Positions 41,188 to 52,082 are shown, counted from the first letter of the stretch. The stretch is DNA of 64,000 nucleotides from Erinaceus europaeus (GCF_950295315.1 NC_080168.1:62085838-62149837), one strand, 5' to 3'. Numbers and translations: made by a program. The notes: generated by a model not told the origin, from the sequence alone.

Positions 41188-41850
41188 TTTTTTATTTATG
41201 TGTTTCTTTTTTTATGCTCTGTTGTTCCTCAGTTGTTGTGTCTTGAGTACAAGTAACACTGTACTAAATACCTTTATGACAATTGCACTCACCAACCTCA
41301 GGAATTACAGTAGCAACTGAAGTAAGTATTGAAATAGTTTAATCGTTACCAGTTAGCCAAACAATTTCTCCAGTCTGTGAAAAAATAGTAACCAAATCCC
41401 AGTGAAGAAAGAGAAAAGAAAGAAAGGATAGCAAGAATAGACAGTTATGCAAATCTACTATCCACTGTATATTCTAGGGGTAACAAGAGGGGAAAGGGAA
41501 CTAGAGCAGAGATACACACATAGAGAGTCCACTCTGAGTCAGATTTCTTCCCCAAAATAATTCACAAATTCAGAAAGGCAAAGAAGAAGGAAGAAGTGTA
41601 TGACAAGATTAAAAAAGAGAGAGAGAGAGACAAGAGAGAGAAAAGGGAGAAGATAAGAAAAAGAGTTGTATTTAAAGAGCAGTGAAAGGAAATTCCCAAA
41701 TGTGTATCAGTGAATTCAAAATAGCACCCTGTTTGGTGGTGTGGGGGATCCTTCTAGGAGCTGGTCCCCAGGGATTGCTTATGAGGGGGACTGGGAAGGA
41801 GGTATGCTTGAAAATTAAAAGGAAGAAAAAAAATTTTTCCCCTTTTTTCC

Positions 41851-42023
41851 CTACTCTAATTCTTAACCCGAATTAAGTTATAGTCACCTCCTTGGTGACA
41901 CCGCTAGGACCCCTTATTGGCTGGCCTGCTAAAGGCAGAAAATCCTACCATTTCCAGGAGATGTGGTCGGAGCTCAGCCATTAGCAGCTTCTCAGTCCGC
42001 CATCTTCTGGGAACCCCCCCCCC
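41851..42023 (-). repeat. Promoter monomer copy 1 (truncated)
   Basis: It has the same blocks as copy 2: 'ttaagttatagtcacctcct', 'ggaccccttatt' and 'cagtccgccatcttctggga'. A run of 11 C closes it on the left of the GC-rich spacer. Confidence 0.9.
41999..42006 (-). promoter_or_regulatory. YY1-like site in monomer 1
   Basis: On the minus strand the sequence reads 'agaagatggcggactga'; AAGATGGCGG is the YY1 core. In human L1 a YY1 site at the start of the 5'UTR fixes the transcription start. Confidence 0.7.
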
Positions 42024-42325
42024 CTGCAGACTTTTTTAAAGGATTTCTCAAAAATGAAAACTAGCTCCAAGTCCTTTTGATCCAATGAGAGCTGTACTCA
42101 AGAAGTCCTCGGATCCGCCCTCAGGGTCGCGGTAGTCCCCGGAGACTCCCAAGAGAAAGCCCCGAGCTACAGTGCTCCCTCCCAGTCCTCTGCCGGCCGC
42201 CCAGCAGCGCTCTGCAACTGGCAGAGGAGCCGCCTTCCCGGGCTGAGGACAATGCCTGGCGCACCCACCTTGCCTGCCGCAGCCTGGGAAGTCTGGAGCA
42301 GCCCACCCAGTAGTCCGCACCACCT

Positions 42326-42493
42326 CTACTCTAATTCTTAACCCAAATTAAGTTATAGTCACCTCCTTGGTGTCACCGCTAGGACCCCTTATTGACTGGC
42401 CTACTAAAGTTAGAAAATCCTACCGTTTCCAGAAGATGTGATCAGAGCTCAAGCCAATAGCAGCTTTTCAGTCCGCCATCTTCTGGGAACCCC
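42326..42493 (-). repeat. Promoter monomer copy 2 (5'-most)
   Basis: It marks the 5' end of L1-4. The element begins, in transcript sense, with 'ggggttcccagaagatggcg'. Confidence 0.9.
42475..42482 (-). promoter_or_regulatory. YY1-like site at the L1-4 5' end
   Basis: The same 'aagatggcgga' core occurs about 11-18 bp from the element's first base, as in human L1. Confidence 0.72.
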
Positions 42494-42639
42494 TATTCTT
42501 TTAAATTAAAATATTTTTTAAAAGGATATGGATATGGCTACTGTGATGACACCTCCATGGGAGACTCAGGCTACTTTTCTTTGGTTCTCACAATGATGCT
42601 ATTGCAGTACTGTAACCTTGGTTTTAGAAATGAATCCCT

Positions 42640-42748
42640 GAGAAGATACACAGCAGCAGAGCATAATATTTGCATGCCTGAGGCCCCAGACTCAATTCCC
42701 ACATAGCATATGTCAGAACTGAATGGTACTTTAATCTCTCTCCCTTTA
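42640..42748 (+). mobile_element. SINE-E copy, old
   Basis: 'cagcagcagagcataatatt', 'gcctgaggccccagactcaa' and a B-box relic 'actcaattcccaca' indicate an old tRNA-type SINE. Confidence 0.5.
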
Positions 42749-42758
42749 AAATGAAACT

Positions 42759-42972
42759 AGGTGCCCTGTGATGGTGTACACATGATGAGCACACATGTTA
42801 TAATGCTCAAGGACCCAGGTTCAAGCTCCCTGGCCCTACCTGAAGGGGGAAAGCTTCACAAGTGGTAAAAATGGGTCTGCAGGTGTCTTATCTTTCTCTC
42901 TCTCTTTCTACCTCCCCCTCCTCTCTCAGTTTCACTGTCCAATAATAAATAGATAGTTGTTTAAAAAAAAAA
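42759..42972 (+). mobile_element. SINE-A copy
   Basis: B box 'ggttcaagctccc', 'ggggaaagcttcacaagtgg', CT-rich part and an A-tail are present. Confidence 0.8.
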
Positions 42973-43599
42973 ACACAAGAATTCTAAGACAACTCTAGGA
43001 ATTGAGTTACTGTGTTTCTTTGTGTTGGTGTTACCAAGGTTCCCTTCATGAATCTCTACTCATTTGTAACTGAAGTTTTCACTGACCCCGCCTCACATGT
43101 TTTCACAGAATGATGGCATATAACTGAGTCCCTATCCAAGAAGTACTTGGAGGGACAATGCCACCTTTCTTCCAGGCTTCTTTCTCAATTCAGCAAAGCC
43201 TGGACCACATGCCTTTCTCAGGCAAAGCTTTGAGGGACAACCATCCAGAACTCCCAGTGGATGAGATGAAAGCCCATTGTCACAATGACTGACTTGAATC
43301 TTTGCTGACCACTGCTTTCCTTTCTCCCTGACAGCTGGTTCCCAGTGAAGATTCCCCACATCTTCACCTCTGGATCTGTTTCCTGGGAACTCAAGACCTC
43401 TCCTACAATACAGAGGTGCATCAAAGCCTTGCTGTAAGTCACTCAGAGCTTTTCTGTGTTTCTTCCATTCTTGTCTGCTGTTACCAGTCCAAGTGATCAC
43501 TCTCAGATATAAGTAGTTTCTTTTTTTTTTCCCTTTGACTTCCATTTTCCATTGCTTCTGCATACCCGTAACTTTGATTGATTGACTTGCGGCACTGGT
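42973..43599. other. Unassigned DNA
   Basis: An open frame on the minus strand (43132-43563, 143 codons) has no recognisable domain, no splice context and no relatives in the window. I do not call a gene. Confidence 0.4.
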
Positions 43600-43613
43600 C
43601 TCCTCTTGGTCTT

Positions 43614-43897
43614 CTTTTTTTAATAATATTATTTATTCCCTTCTGTTGCCCTTATTTCATTGTAGTTATTATTGTTGCTGTTATTGATGTCATCGTTGTT
43701 GGATAGGACTGGGAGAAATGGAGAGAGGAGGGGAAGACAGAGGGGGAGAGAAAGACAGACACCTGCAGACTTGCTTCAGCGCTTGTGAATCGACTCCCCT
43801 TCAGGTGGGGAGCTGGGGGCTCGGACCAGGATCCTTATGCTGGTCCTTGAGCTTTGCACCACCTGTGCTTAACCCTCTGTGCTACCGCCCAACTCCC
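43614..43897 (-). mobile_element. SINE-B copy
   Basis: A full reverse copy with the perfect 14-bp duplication 'ctcctcttggtctt' (43600-43613 and 43898-43911). Confidence 0.93.
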
Positions 43898-44049
43898 CTC
43901 CTCTTGGTCTTTTAAGGTTGACTCATCATCATTCTTTGGTGGGCAGGTTGGATGTCAGGCCATCTTATCTTGTGTCATAGATGATGCCACGAAGTTGCTT
44001 CATTTTAAGTAAGTCTTGTCTTTGATAGGTCTAGATGGGAGATGGAGAT

Positions 44050-44535
44050 ATGTTTTCTTTTTATTGAGGGGATTGATGGTTTACTGTAAATACAGTTGTT
44101 GGTACATGTGTAAAATTTCTCAGTTTTCTACAAAACACTCTCACTACCCCCCCACCTACATTCTCCTCCACCATCATGCACCAGGACCTCAAAACCTAAC
44201 CCCAACCGCAGAGTCCATTACTTTGGTCTAATACAACAAACCCAGTCCAAGTTCGGCTTTGTGTTTCTCCTTTCTGTTCTTATTTCTCAACTCATTTTCA
44301 TGAATGAGATCATCCCATATTCGTCCATCACTTTCTGGCTGATCTCACTTCCCTTGATTCCTTCAAGCACCATCCAAGATGAGGTGAAGATGGTGGATTC
44401 ACGACTCTTAACAGCCGAGTAGTTCTGTTGTGTATATAGACCACAACTTATTCAGACACTCATCTGTTGTTGGACATCAAAGTTGCTTCCAGGTTTTGAC
44501 TATTACACATTGTTCTGAGAGACCATATTTTTCTA
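44050..44535 (-). mobile_element. Old L1: type II 3'UTR and ORF2 end
   Basis: The 3'UTR 'gatggtttactgtaaataca' is followed by inverse ORF2 blocks 'tcaactcattttcatgaatg', 'gacactcatctgttgttgga' and 'gttgcttccaggttttgact'. Only the last few dozen codons are represented. Confidence 0.75.
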
Positions 44536-44640
44536 CATGAGCATCTTTCTCAGTGAAGGAAAACCTGGGTGCAATGCTGACTCTTATTACAGAAGATGGC
44601 TTTTGTTGGCACTGCAACTCCTCTGTCTGTTGCATATGTT

Positions 44641-44729
44641 TTGTACTGAATGTTCATGCTTTCCTTCAAATGCATTTATTGAAATCCTGAATCCTGGTGT
44701 GATGGTATTAGACAATGCAACCTTTTGGC
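44641..44729 (+). mobile_element. ERVL-MaLR-type LTR, 5' part
   Basis: 'ttgaaatcctgaatcctggt' followed by 'gtgatggtattag' matches the 5' portion of MLT1/MST-like LTRs. The rest of the LTR resumes near 45196. It is non-coding; no internal retroviral sequence is present. Confidence 0.65.
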
Positions 44730-45195
44730 TACCTGCTAGCTAAGTGTGTGACTCTGTATGGAGCTGTGGATGGGCATTAAAGATTCAGAAAAGGTGGCAT
44801 CTAAGCAGAATGTGGACTGGGATTACTGTATTGCACCAAAGCAAAGGACTCTGGGGTTGCAAGTGGGCTTTCAGGTTCTGGTGCATGATGGTGGTGGAGG
44901 ACCTAGGCTGGGGGTGGGACTCAGTGGTTAATAAAAAATGTCTGGATTTTTACTATTTCCTAGGTAGTTCAGTTTGTTTTTGTTTGTTTCATTCAAAGGT
45001 GGCATCCAGATATTTCCCTGAGAGTATCATCTTTCATCCTGAAGCTGTGTAGTTGAATATCAGACTTCAGTAGAAAGTGCCTCTTTTATGTCATTTTACA
45101 AAATTAAATTAAGAACCTCAGTGTAATTTGCCTCTGAAAAAGCAAAAATGCCCTTTGAGAAGAAGAAAAATTTTTTAAAGAAGATACATTTTCCC
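44730..45195. other. Insertion within the LTR, partly L1 type II 3'UTR
   Basis: Positions about 44815-44935 read as a plus-strand type II 3'UTR ('tattgcaccaaagcaaagga', 'gcatgatggtggtggaggac'). The remainder is unassigned. Confidence 0.5.
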
Positions 45196-45850
45196 CTTGG
45201 GGTAATGAGAGTGGAGCCCTAATGAATGGGATTAGTGCTCTTGTAAGAAAAGATAAGAAAGCATAATCCCTCACTCCTCTCCTCCACTCTCTTCTCTTCT
45301 GTCTCCCCCTCCCCTCTCCTCTTTCTCTCTCTCTCTCTCCCTCTATCTCTCTCTCTTTCTCTCTGTCTATCTCTCTCCCTTCTTCTCCCTCTTTCTCCCT
45401 CTCCCTTCATTCTCTCCTTCCCCTACTCTTTTCCCCTCCCTCCCTCCCCTCCCTCTCTCTATCTATTCCTCTCTCTCCCTCTCTCTTTCCCTCTCTCTTT
45501 TCCTCTTTTTCTCTCTCCCTCTTTCTTCTTCAGTTCTCCCTTCTCTCTCTCCCTCTCTCCCTTCTATCCCTCTATCTTCTCTCTCTCTCCCTCTCTCCCT
45601 TCTATCCCTCTATCTTCTCTCTCTCTCTCTTCCTTTCCCTCTCTCCTTCTCTCTTTCACTCTCTCTTCTTCCTCTCTCTCTTTACATGTGGATGCAAGAA
45701 GATGACTGCACCAGGTAGCAGGCCCTCACTAAATACAGACTCTGATGGTGCTGGATATGTGAAAATTGAGAGAATAGGTATGTGGAGTGTTTTTTCAGCT
45801 TCCCACTCTGTTGTGGTTTGTTAGAACAGCCCCAACTGGATAAGACAACA
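45196..45850 (+). mobile_element. ERVL-MaLR-type LTR, 3' part with CT-rich expansion
   Basis: 'gagccctaatgaatgggatt' and the end 'acagccccaactggataaga' are hallmarks of MLT1/MST LTRs. The naturally CT-rich part after the TATA region has grown to about 400 bp of pyrimidine (45280-45683). Confidence 0.72.
45280..45683. repeat. 400-bp polypyrimidine tract
   Basis: Mixed CT, CCCT, CTTT and TATC units with almost no purines. A 50-bp segment ('cccttctatccctctatctt') is repeated in tandem at about 45560-45660. Confidence 0.92.
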
Positions 45851-46980
45851 CTCTTGAACAAAATATAACTCCAGTCCATATATCAGGGAAATATTGAGAT
45901 TTATTCAACTTTGTTTCTTGGACCTCTGCTAATTAGGCTGTTTTATTTAAAGGGAATAACTCATTAAGAAAATGAGCAAATCCTGCCCTCGTTCTTGGAA
46001 TTCAAAGGGAGTCCCAGCAAACAATAAATGTAAGTTTTTTTTTCCTGACAATACTTACAAATAGTTCAAGAAAAAACCAAGACAGCTTAATGTTTCAACT
46101 TCTTTCTGTGACCATTCCTTCCCCATGGTTAACATGGGCGGGGGGACGGAGGAGGAAGGGAAGAACTCAATGCCTTAAATAATCACTTCCTTAATAAAGC
46201 TAGTTGTAGAGAGGAGCACTAAACATCTGAGCATGGGACAGAGTTCTTTTGTCTCTATTCAAACTGTTTCTCCCAATTTTCAGCAACATTCTTAGAGCAT
46301 TTTTATGGTTCAGGAAGCGTTCTCCTTTACCCATTCATCTAACCACACGTTGGCAAGCATTTGTCATTTGATTATCGGTGTCAGGCCCCTAAAACACCAT
46401 TGCCTTTTTCCCAAATACAACTCTGCACAAAAGAGAGGAGATCGTATTTGCTTACCTGTTTGCCAGATGCATGTGGCTGGAGAGAGGATAAAGCCCAGTG
46501 TAGACCACAGTAGAATACAAGAACGAGTTTTGGAACCACACCAGTTCAGTTTGGTTTCCGTGCACATTGTCTGTATGAATACCCTTATACATGCAAAATA
46601 AAATAAAATAAGGTGGTTTAAGATGATGTATGTAGTACAATAACCTGAAAAAATGAAAATCAAATAGACTAGAAGAAGCTTAGGAAAGCACAGAAGGACT
46701 AAGATGGAAAGCTGAGGATAGGCAGCCAATTAGAAAGCATGTTAATTTGTTAATAAAATCTCTCATAACTACTTTTATGAACTCTATGGCTGTTAACAAA
46801 AATAAAAAAATAAGAAATGAAAATACAGAGGGAAAATGGAGGCTGCTTAATGGACAAATTGCAAGAGAGGGAAATGCAGAAAGAGACAGAACATTTGGTT
46901 TAAAGAGAACTAAGAGACCATCATCTAAATGCAGTATGTGCACCTTGTTGGATTGACTGAAACAAGCCAATTGTACCAAA
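45851..46980. other. Repeat-poor DNA
   Basis: About 1.1 kb without a recognisable transposon. Open frames at 46305-46601 and 46364-46729 overlap on opposite strands and show no domain. The AT-rich part near 45930 ('ctaattaggctgttttattt') could be conserved non-coding DNA; not testable here. Confidence 0.4.
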
Positions 46981-46992
46981 AAAAAAAAAAAA

Positions 46993-47170
46993 ATCAAAGA
47001 TGCACCGATTAAACACACCTGTTACCATGCACAAGGACCCAGGCTCAAGCCCCAGGTCCCCACCTGGAGAGAGGAAGCTTTGAGAGCAGTGAAGCAGGGC
47101 TGCACGTGTGTCTTTTCCTCTCTCCCTTTCTCCTCTCAGTTTCTCTCTGTCTCTATCTAATAAATAAAAT
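46993..47170 (+). mobile_element. SINE-A copy
   Basis: B box 'ggctcaagcccc', 'gcagtgaagcagggctgcac' and the tail 'ctaataaataaaatattt'. The extreme head is short. Confidence 0.8.
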
Positions 47171-47563
47171 ATTTAAAAGATTTTATAAAATGTTCACTGG
47201 AACAATGATTCCTTTTGTACTTTTAGGAACTGCTCATTGCTTTAGGTATAGAATGGTACTGATTTTATGTTTTTATAAGTGATGCTATCTTTCAGATGCA
47301 TACTGAATTACAGTTCAACTAAAAAAAACATAATGGATATATATAAGACTTCTGTGGTTCACTTATTAGCTGTGTGACTTTGGGACTTATCTCAAGTTTC
47401 TTCTTCAATTCTATAAATTGGAAGAAATGCAAATTACTGTCCAGTGTTTCTGTGAAGATTAAATGATAATATAACAAGTGATGCTTATAGCTGTGAATTT
47501 CCTTACTTCCTTTGGCCACTTGGATTTGTAACCCCCAAAATCAATACTTGGGGCACATTTGTG
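47171..47563. other. Unassigned DNA
   Basis: Nothing recognised. Confidence 0.3.
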
Positions 47564-47778
47564 CTTAAAAATACTGTTATTTTTATTTATTGGATATAGG
47601 TAGCCAGAAATCGAGAGGGTAGCAGGAGATAAAGAGGGAGAGAGACAGAGAGACACCTGCATTACTGCTTCATCATTCACAAAGCTTTCCCCCCGTGAGG
47701 GCCCAGGGCTCAAACCCAGGTCCTTGTGCATTGTAATGTAATATGTGTCCTCAACCAGATATGCCACCACCTAGCCCC
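47564..47778 (-). mobile_element. SINE-A copy
   Basis: Reverse copy: 'tatttattggatataggtag', 'cacctgcattactgcttcat', 'tatgccaccacctagcccc'. Confidence 0.82.
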
Positions 47779-48320
47779 TCATTCATGCTTATTTAGAGGT
47801 ATGCACTGAATAGCAATGAATTAATAATAATAATAACAACAACATCAACATAATTTATCATCTGATGTGCTGAGGGTCAGCAAAAGGATCTTCTCTCCAG
47901 CTTCCTTTCCATGGTCTATTTAATATCTCTCTCTAATTTGGGGGGGAGAATGTGGGGTTTGTTGTTAATTTCACCACTTATATTGCCACCAAGTACAGTA
48001 CTGAATTGCTAGTGGGTCACTGGCTCAAGAAGTATGTAATGAAAAATAAATAAATACATATAAAATAAATTTTAAAAAGGAAACCTGTGATGTACCCCAC
48101 AGAGAAAATGTGGGTGTTAGATTAGCATTGCTCAGGCATGAATGACAGATGTGTTGGCCATGAGCTCAGTGTTAAAGAATCAACATGATATCTGAAATAA
48201 GATATCGTTATACAGACATGCACATCAGACTGTTGACCAAAATGCTTTGATCCAAGACTTACAGAAACAACCTTGTATAGTTATAGTAGTAATGATAAGA
48301 ACAACAGTAAGAATTAACTG
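47779..48320. other. Unassigned AT-rich DNA
   Basis: It contains an AAT-rich tract near 47822-47850 and A-rich sequence near 48040-48075; otherwise unassigned. Confidence 0.35.
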
Positions 48321-48321
48321 T

Positions 48322-48520
48322 AAGGACCAACAAGATAACTCACCTGGGAAGATGTTGGCTTTGCCATATGGGCTACTCAGGTTCAAGTCCCCAACCTCCC
48401 CCATAGTATAGGTGGCAGCTTTGGTACTGTGACATATTTCTCTCCCTATCTGTCTCTTACTTTCTGAGAAAGTCAGACTGGAGTGGTAAAGTCCTGGCAA
48501 TGACCAAAAAAGAAAAAAAA
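48322..48520 (+). mobile_element. SINE-D copy
   Basis: Head 'caacaagataactcacctgg', B box 'ggttcaagtcccc', then 'gagaaagtcagactggagtg' and an A-rich tail. The second copy is at 58.41 kb. Confidence 0.68.
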
Positions 48521-48841
48521 TCACTAAGAAGAAAAATACTCAATTGTGGTACAAAAAGCTTAGCTACATGCTGTCCTTAGAACAAGTACTTAGCAGATGC
48601 TTTTAATTTTACATGTCAAGTGATGGAGATCAGAGCCAATCCCTATTCTTTCAACTTATTTCCTGAGTTATGCATTATCCACCTCATATGTCAGGCTGTG
48701 AGTACATAGATAATGTGTCTAACACACTATTTAACCAAACAGACCTGCATCTGGATAGAGAATAGGTTTTCTAGCCAAATTTCATTCTCTAGAATCACCC
48801 TGGTCAACAAAAAATCATTATTGCTTCTTCTTTTTTTTTTT

Positions 48842-49176
48842 GCCAACCTGACTTCCCTGGGAAGACAACCCCACCAATATGTCCTGGAGCATCATTTCCC
48901 CAGAGCTCTGTCCTACTAGGGAAAGAGAGAGACAGGCTGGGAGTATGAATCTACCTGCTCACACCTATGTTCAGCAGGGAAGCAATTACGGAAACCAGAC
49001 CTTCCACTGTCTGCAGCCCATAACAACCCTGGGTCTATGCCCCAGTGGGTTAAAGAATAGGAAATTCCCTCCCTGATAAGGGGAGGGAATGGAGAATGGG
49101 GAGATGGGGAGGGAAGCGTCCCTATTCCTCTTTTATTTTTTTACTTATAAAATAGAAACACTGACAAGACCACATA
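48842..49176. mobile_element. Chimeric L1 3'UTR insertion (two orientations)
   Basis: A plus-strand 3'UTR piece (48842-49120) is joined to a minus-strand 3' end (about 49120-49176: 'aaaatagaaacactgacaag'). Near-duplicate flanks 'aaaaatcattattgc' and 'gaaatcattgttgc' bound the whole block. A 10-bp hairpin at 49064-49090 ('attccctccc'/'gggagggaat') replaces the expected L1 sequence. Confidence 0.65.
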
Positions 49177-49287
49177 AAAAGAAATCATTGTTGCAACCAA
49201 ATTGGATAAATCAAATATCTGCATTTTGGAAACTTCATAACTGATGAGTTGTCCTTCAGGGAAAGGGGCATAACAACCACTGGCAAC

Positions 49288-49418
49288 TATTTTTTATTAC
49301 TGACTTAATAACGATTAACAAGATTGTAGGATAAGAGGGGTAAGACTCCATATAGTTCCAACCACCAGAGTTCCTTCTGTATCCCATCCCCTCCATTGGT
49401 AGCTTCCCTATTCCTTTG
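49288..49418 (-). mobile_element. Older L1 3'UTR, host of a nested L1 (left part)
   Basis: 'attactgacttaataacgat' and 'aagaggggtaagactccata'. It is interrupted in 'ttccctatt' and resumes at 50423. Confidence 0.78.
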
Positions 49419-49435
49419 TTGTTGTTGTTGTTTTA

Positions 49436-50422
49436 ATTTTTATTTATAAAATAGAAACACTGACAAGACCATAAGATAAGAGGGGTACAGTTCCACACAA
49501 TTCCCACTACCAGAACTCCATATCCCATCCCCTTCCCGGATAGCTTTCCTATTCTTTAACCCACTGGAGGCATAAACCTAGGGTTGTTATGGGTTGCAGA
49601 AGGTGGAAGGTCTGGCTTCTGTAATTGCTTCCCTGCTGAATATGGGAGTTGGCAGGTCGATTCATACTCCCAGCTTGTCTCTCTCTTTCCCTAGTGGGAC
49701 AGGGCTCTGGGGAAGTGAGGCTCCAGAATACATTGGTGGTGGGGTGTCTACCCAGAGAAGTCAGGTTAGCATCATGGTAGCATCTGGAACCTGGTGGCTG
49801 GAAAAGAGTTAAGATAGAAAGCAGAACAAAATGTTGACCACTTATGAACCTAAAAGGTGGGATATTGTGGATGAAGGTTTGGGGTCTCTGTTTCGGAAAA
49901 ACTAGTAGGTCTATTTTAGGTATAATTCAAGGGGTCCATGGACCTACTAGTTTTTGCCTGCACCTGACATCTAATATGCAGGTGACCTAAGTTGTTGTCT
50001 GGGGTGTGAGGGGGAATGGTGTCATAGTTGGAAAAAGAACTAGAAAGCTGGATCAGGGAAGAGAGTAGCTCCCAAATATGAGAAAAGTATGTAAATATTG
50101 TTAACTGTAAATCCCATCGATTTGATCTGGAGCCCGTAGTCAGCACAGGAGCCTATGTAACCTCTGCATCCCTGTAAGGTCTGAGTTCACATTCCATGGT
50201 CATGGCCAGGAATATTCCAGGCTGCACCAATTTCAGGACCCATCATCCTAAGATGATAGGCAGAGTATGCTATCCAATCTTCCTTCAGAGAATGAAACAC
50301 TTCCTACCCTTGTTGGTCCACATTGAGGGCAAGATCCTATAGGGGCCCACAGAAGTCCATTATGTTGTTCCTGATGGAGATGACCAGTGACAGCAGTGAA
50401 ATGGATCCCTTTAAGTAACATA
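49436..50422 (-). mobile_element. L1 3' fragment nested in an older L1
   Basis: Nearly 1 kb of 3'UTR ends at 'ttcctgatggagatgaccag'. 'ttccctatt' lies on both sides (49404-49412 and 50423-50431). A (GTT)n tract (49416-49432) sits at its tail. Confidence 0.85.
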
Positions 50423-50538
50423 TTCCCTATTATTTATCCCTCTCTGGGAATATGGACCAAAGTTCTTTGTGTGGTACAGAAGGTGGAAGTTCTGGCTTCT
50501 GTAATTGCTTCTCTGCTGGACATGGGTGTTGGCTGCTA
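50423..50538 (-). mobile_element. Older L1 3'UTR, host of a nested L1 (right part)
   Basis: It continues the host from 49418: 'tatttatccctctctgggaa' through 'ctggacatgggtgttggc'. Confidence 0.78.
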
Positions 50539-51284
50539 TTTAAAGATAAAACTGAAGAAAGGAAGTGAATGAAAAGATAGCGATATTTTAACCTATAGCC
50601 ATCTGGCAGAATCTCAACTTACATCTGTGAAGCTCTTTTCCCAGGGCACCCTAGAGCAGGTCCTGTGATTTCCTGTTCTTCATAGACTCTACCCTCTGCT
50701 TTGTACACGTCAAGGATTTCTCTGATTTTGATGAGAGATATGCCTCCCTGGAGATGGAGGTTGTTTTCATCCTATTGAAGTTCCCAAAAAGTCATATCTG
50801 TCTGTATAAGACACCCATCTTCTCCCTCACTGATCTCAATTTTACTTTGTTCAAAGTCGGGTGGCAAATAAGCAAAAGCTTCTCTCAAAAAGCAAGGAGG
50901 AAGTCACAGTTTACAAGATGTTTTCTTTTAAAAATCCACCATCACTGACTGCTTCTATTCCTTATACGGCCACCCCTGCATCTCCAAATGCTCCAGCTTG
51001 AGTACTGGCATCAGATCAGCCTCAAGTTGCCAAAATCAGACTGCAAGAGAAGGATTCCATCCCAATCATGTTTTCTGTGTCCTTTGAGCTTGTTAATAAG
51101 TACTAGGTTATTGTTGTTGTCTGCTTCTTTCAAAAGACGGAGACTGGATCCAACCAGTGTTACTGACGACAAGGGGGAAAAAAGTACAGCCATACTCCTA
51201 CTGCTTACCTGTAGGTTTCTTTCTACACATACTGAATTCATGCTGTATCCAAGTAATGACCTCTTTTAAAATATATACTTATTA
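50539..51284. other. Unassigned DNA
   Basis: Open frames 50988-51269 (+) and 51011-51241 (-) overlap and have no domain. No repeat recognised. Confidence 0.35.
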
Positions 51285-51420
51285 ATGAGAGGGATAGGAA
51301 AAGGGGGGAGAGAGAGAGAAACAGCTATCACTCTGGTACATGTGCTGCTGGTGATTGAACTCAAGACCTCATGCCTGAGAGGCCAGCACCTTATCCACTG
51401 TGCCATCTCCCAGACCACAG
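51285..51420 (-). mobile_element. Old tRNA-type SINE
   Basis: 'ctgctggtgattgaactcaa' (inverse B box) and 'ttatccactgtgccatctcc' (inverse head) indicate a reverse tRNA-type SINE, probably SINE-C or a relative. Confidence 0.6.
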
Positions 51421-51721
51421 CAGTGACCTCTTTAAGCCTGGAGAATGAAATAGAATGGGTGATGTGGGAAGCTTTACTAAAATACACCTCTCCTGTGTTC
51501 CATCCCCAGAAACTAGTTGTCTTTGACTAGCTGACAGGTCCAGGAAGATATTTTATAAATCATTTTGACCTTATCTTTTCTTCCTTAAAATAAAGGAGAA
51601 ACTATCAGAGACTTGGTGTTTATGAAAAAAATAATAATAAGTCATTCGCATTGATACCCACCTGAACATACTGAACATAAACACTTTCCTTTGTGAGTGA
51701 AAGCAATTTAAAAAAAAAGTT

Positions 51722-51935
51722 GTAGACGGGTGGTGGTGTAGTTGGTTGAATGCACATGTTACAATGTGCAAGGACCTGAATTCGAGCCTCTGGTCACCAC
51801 CTGCAGGGGGAAAGCTTTGCGAGTGGTGAAGCAGGGCTACAGGTATCTCTCTGTCCCCCTCCCTCTCTATCACCCACTTCCCTCTTGACTTCTGGCTGTC
51901 TCTACCCAATAAATAAAGATAATTTTTTAAAAAAA
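51722..51935 (+). mobile_element. SINE-A copy
   Basis: Head 'cgggtggtggtgtagttggt', B box 'attcgagcctc' and tail 'ccaataaataaagataatt'. Confidence 0.85.
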
Positions 51936-52042
51936 TGTTTAAAAAGAAAAAATGGTAACATTCCATGTACATGTGCTGGTAATTTTGTTTCTGGAATTTT
52001 TCATTGCCTATTGGCAATTAAGCCTTAAAAGTTTCTTTTTTT

Positions 52043-52082
<40 letters not shown>

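Larger units (their letters stand above)
36752..42493 (-). mobile_element. L1-4: near-full-length L1, type I
   Basis: A LINE-1 of 5.74 kb is on the minus strand. In transcript order it has a 5'UTR with two promoter monomers (42493-41188), intact ORF1 (41187-40273), broken ORF2 (40251-36962) and about 210 bp of 3'UTR. The poly-A and over 1 kb of 3'UTR present in L1-1 and L1-2 are missing, and the 3' side is fused to half a SINE-A. No target duplication can be found, which fits a later deletion across the 3' junction. Confidence 0.95.
41188..42493 (-). promoter_or_regulatory. L1-4 5'UTR with tandem promoter monomers
   Basis: The segment 42326-42493 is repeated, with few changes, at 41851-42017 (spacing about 475 bp). 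Between them lies a GC- and CpG-rich stretch (42024-42325). In transcript order this reads as one full monomer, one truncated monomer, and a 660-bp A-rich tether leading to ORF1. The plan resembles the monomer arrays of mouse L1 rather than the single unit of human L1. Each monomer begins with a YY1-like site. Confidence 0.8.

Noticed and set aside
42048..42323. GC-rich frame and possible CpG island of a host gene
   Set aside because: It is the GC-rich spacer between L1-4 promoter monomers.
43132..43563. 143-codon minus-strand frame as a host gene
   Set aside because: No recognisable domain, no repeat of the frame elsewhere, no exon boundaries; chance is sufficient.
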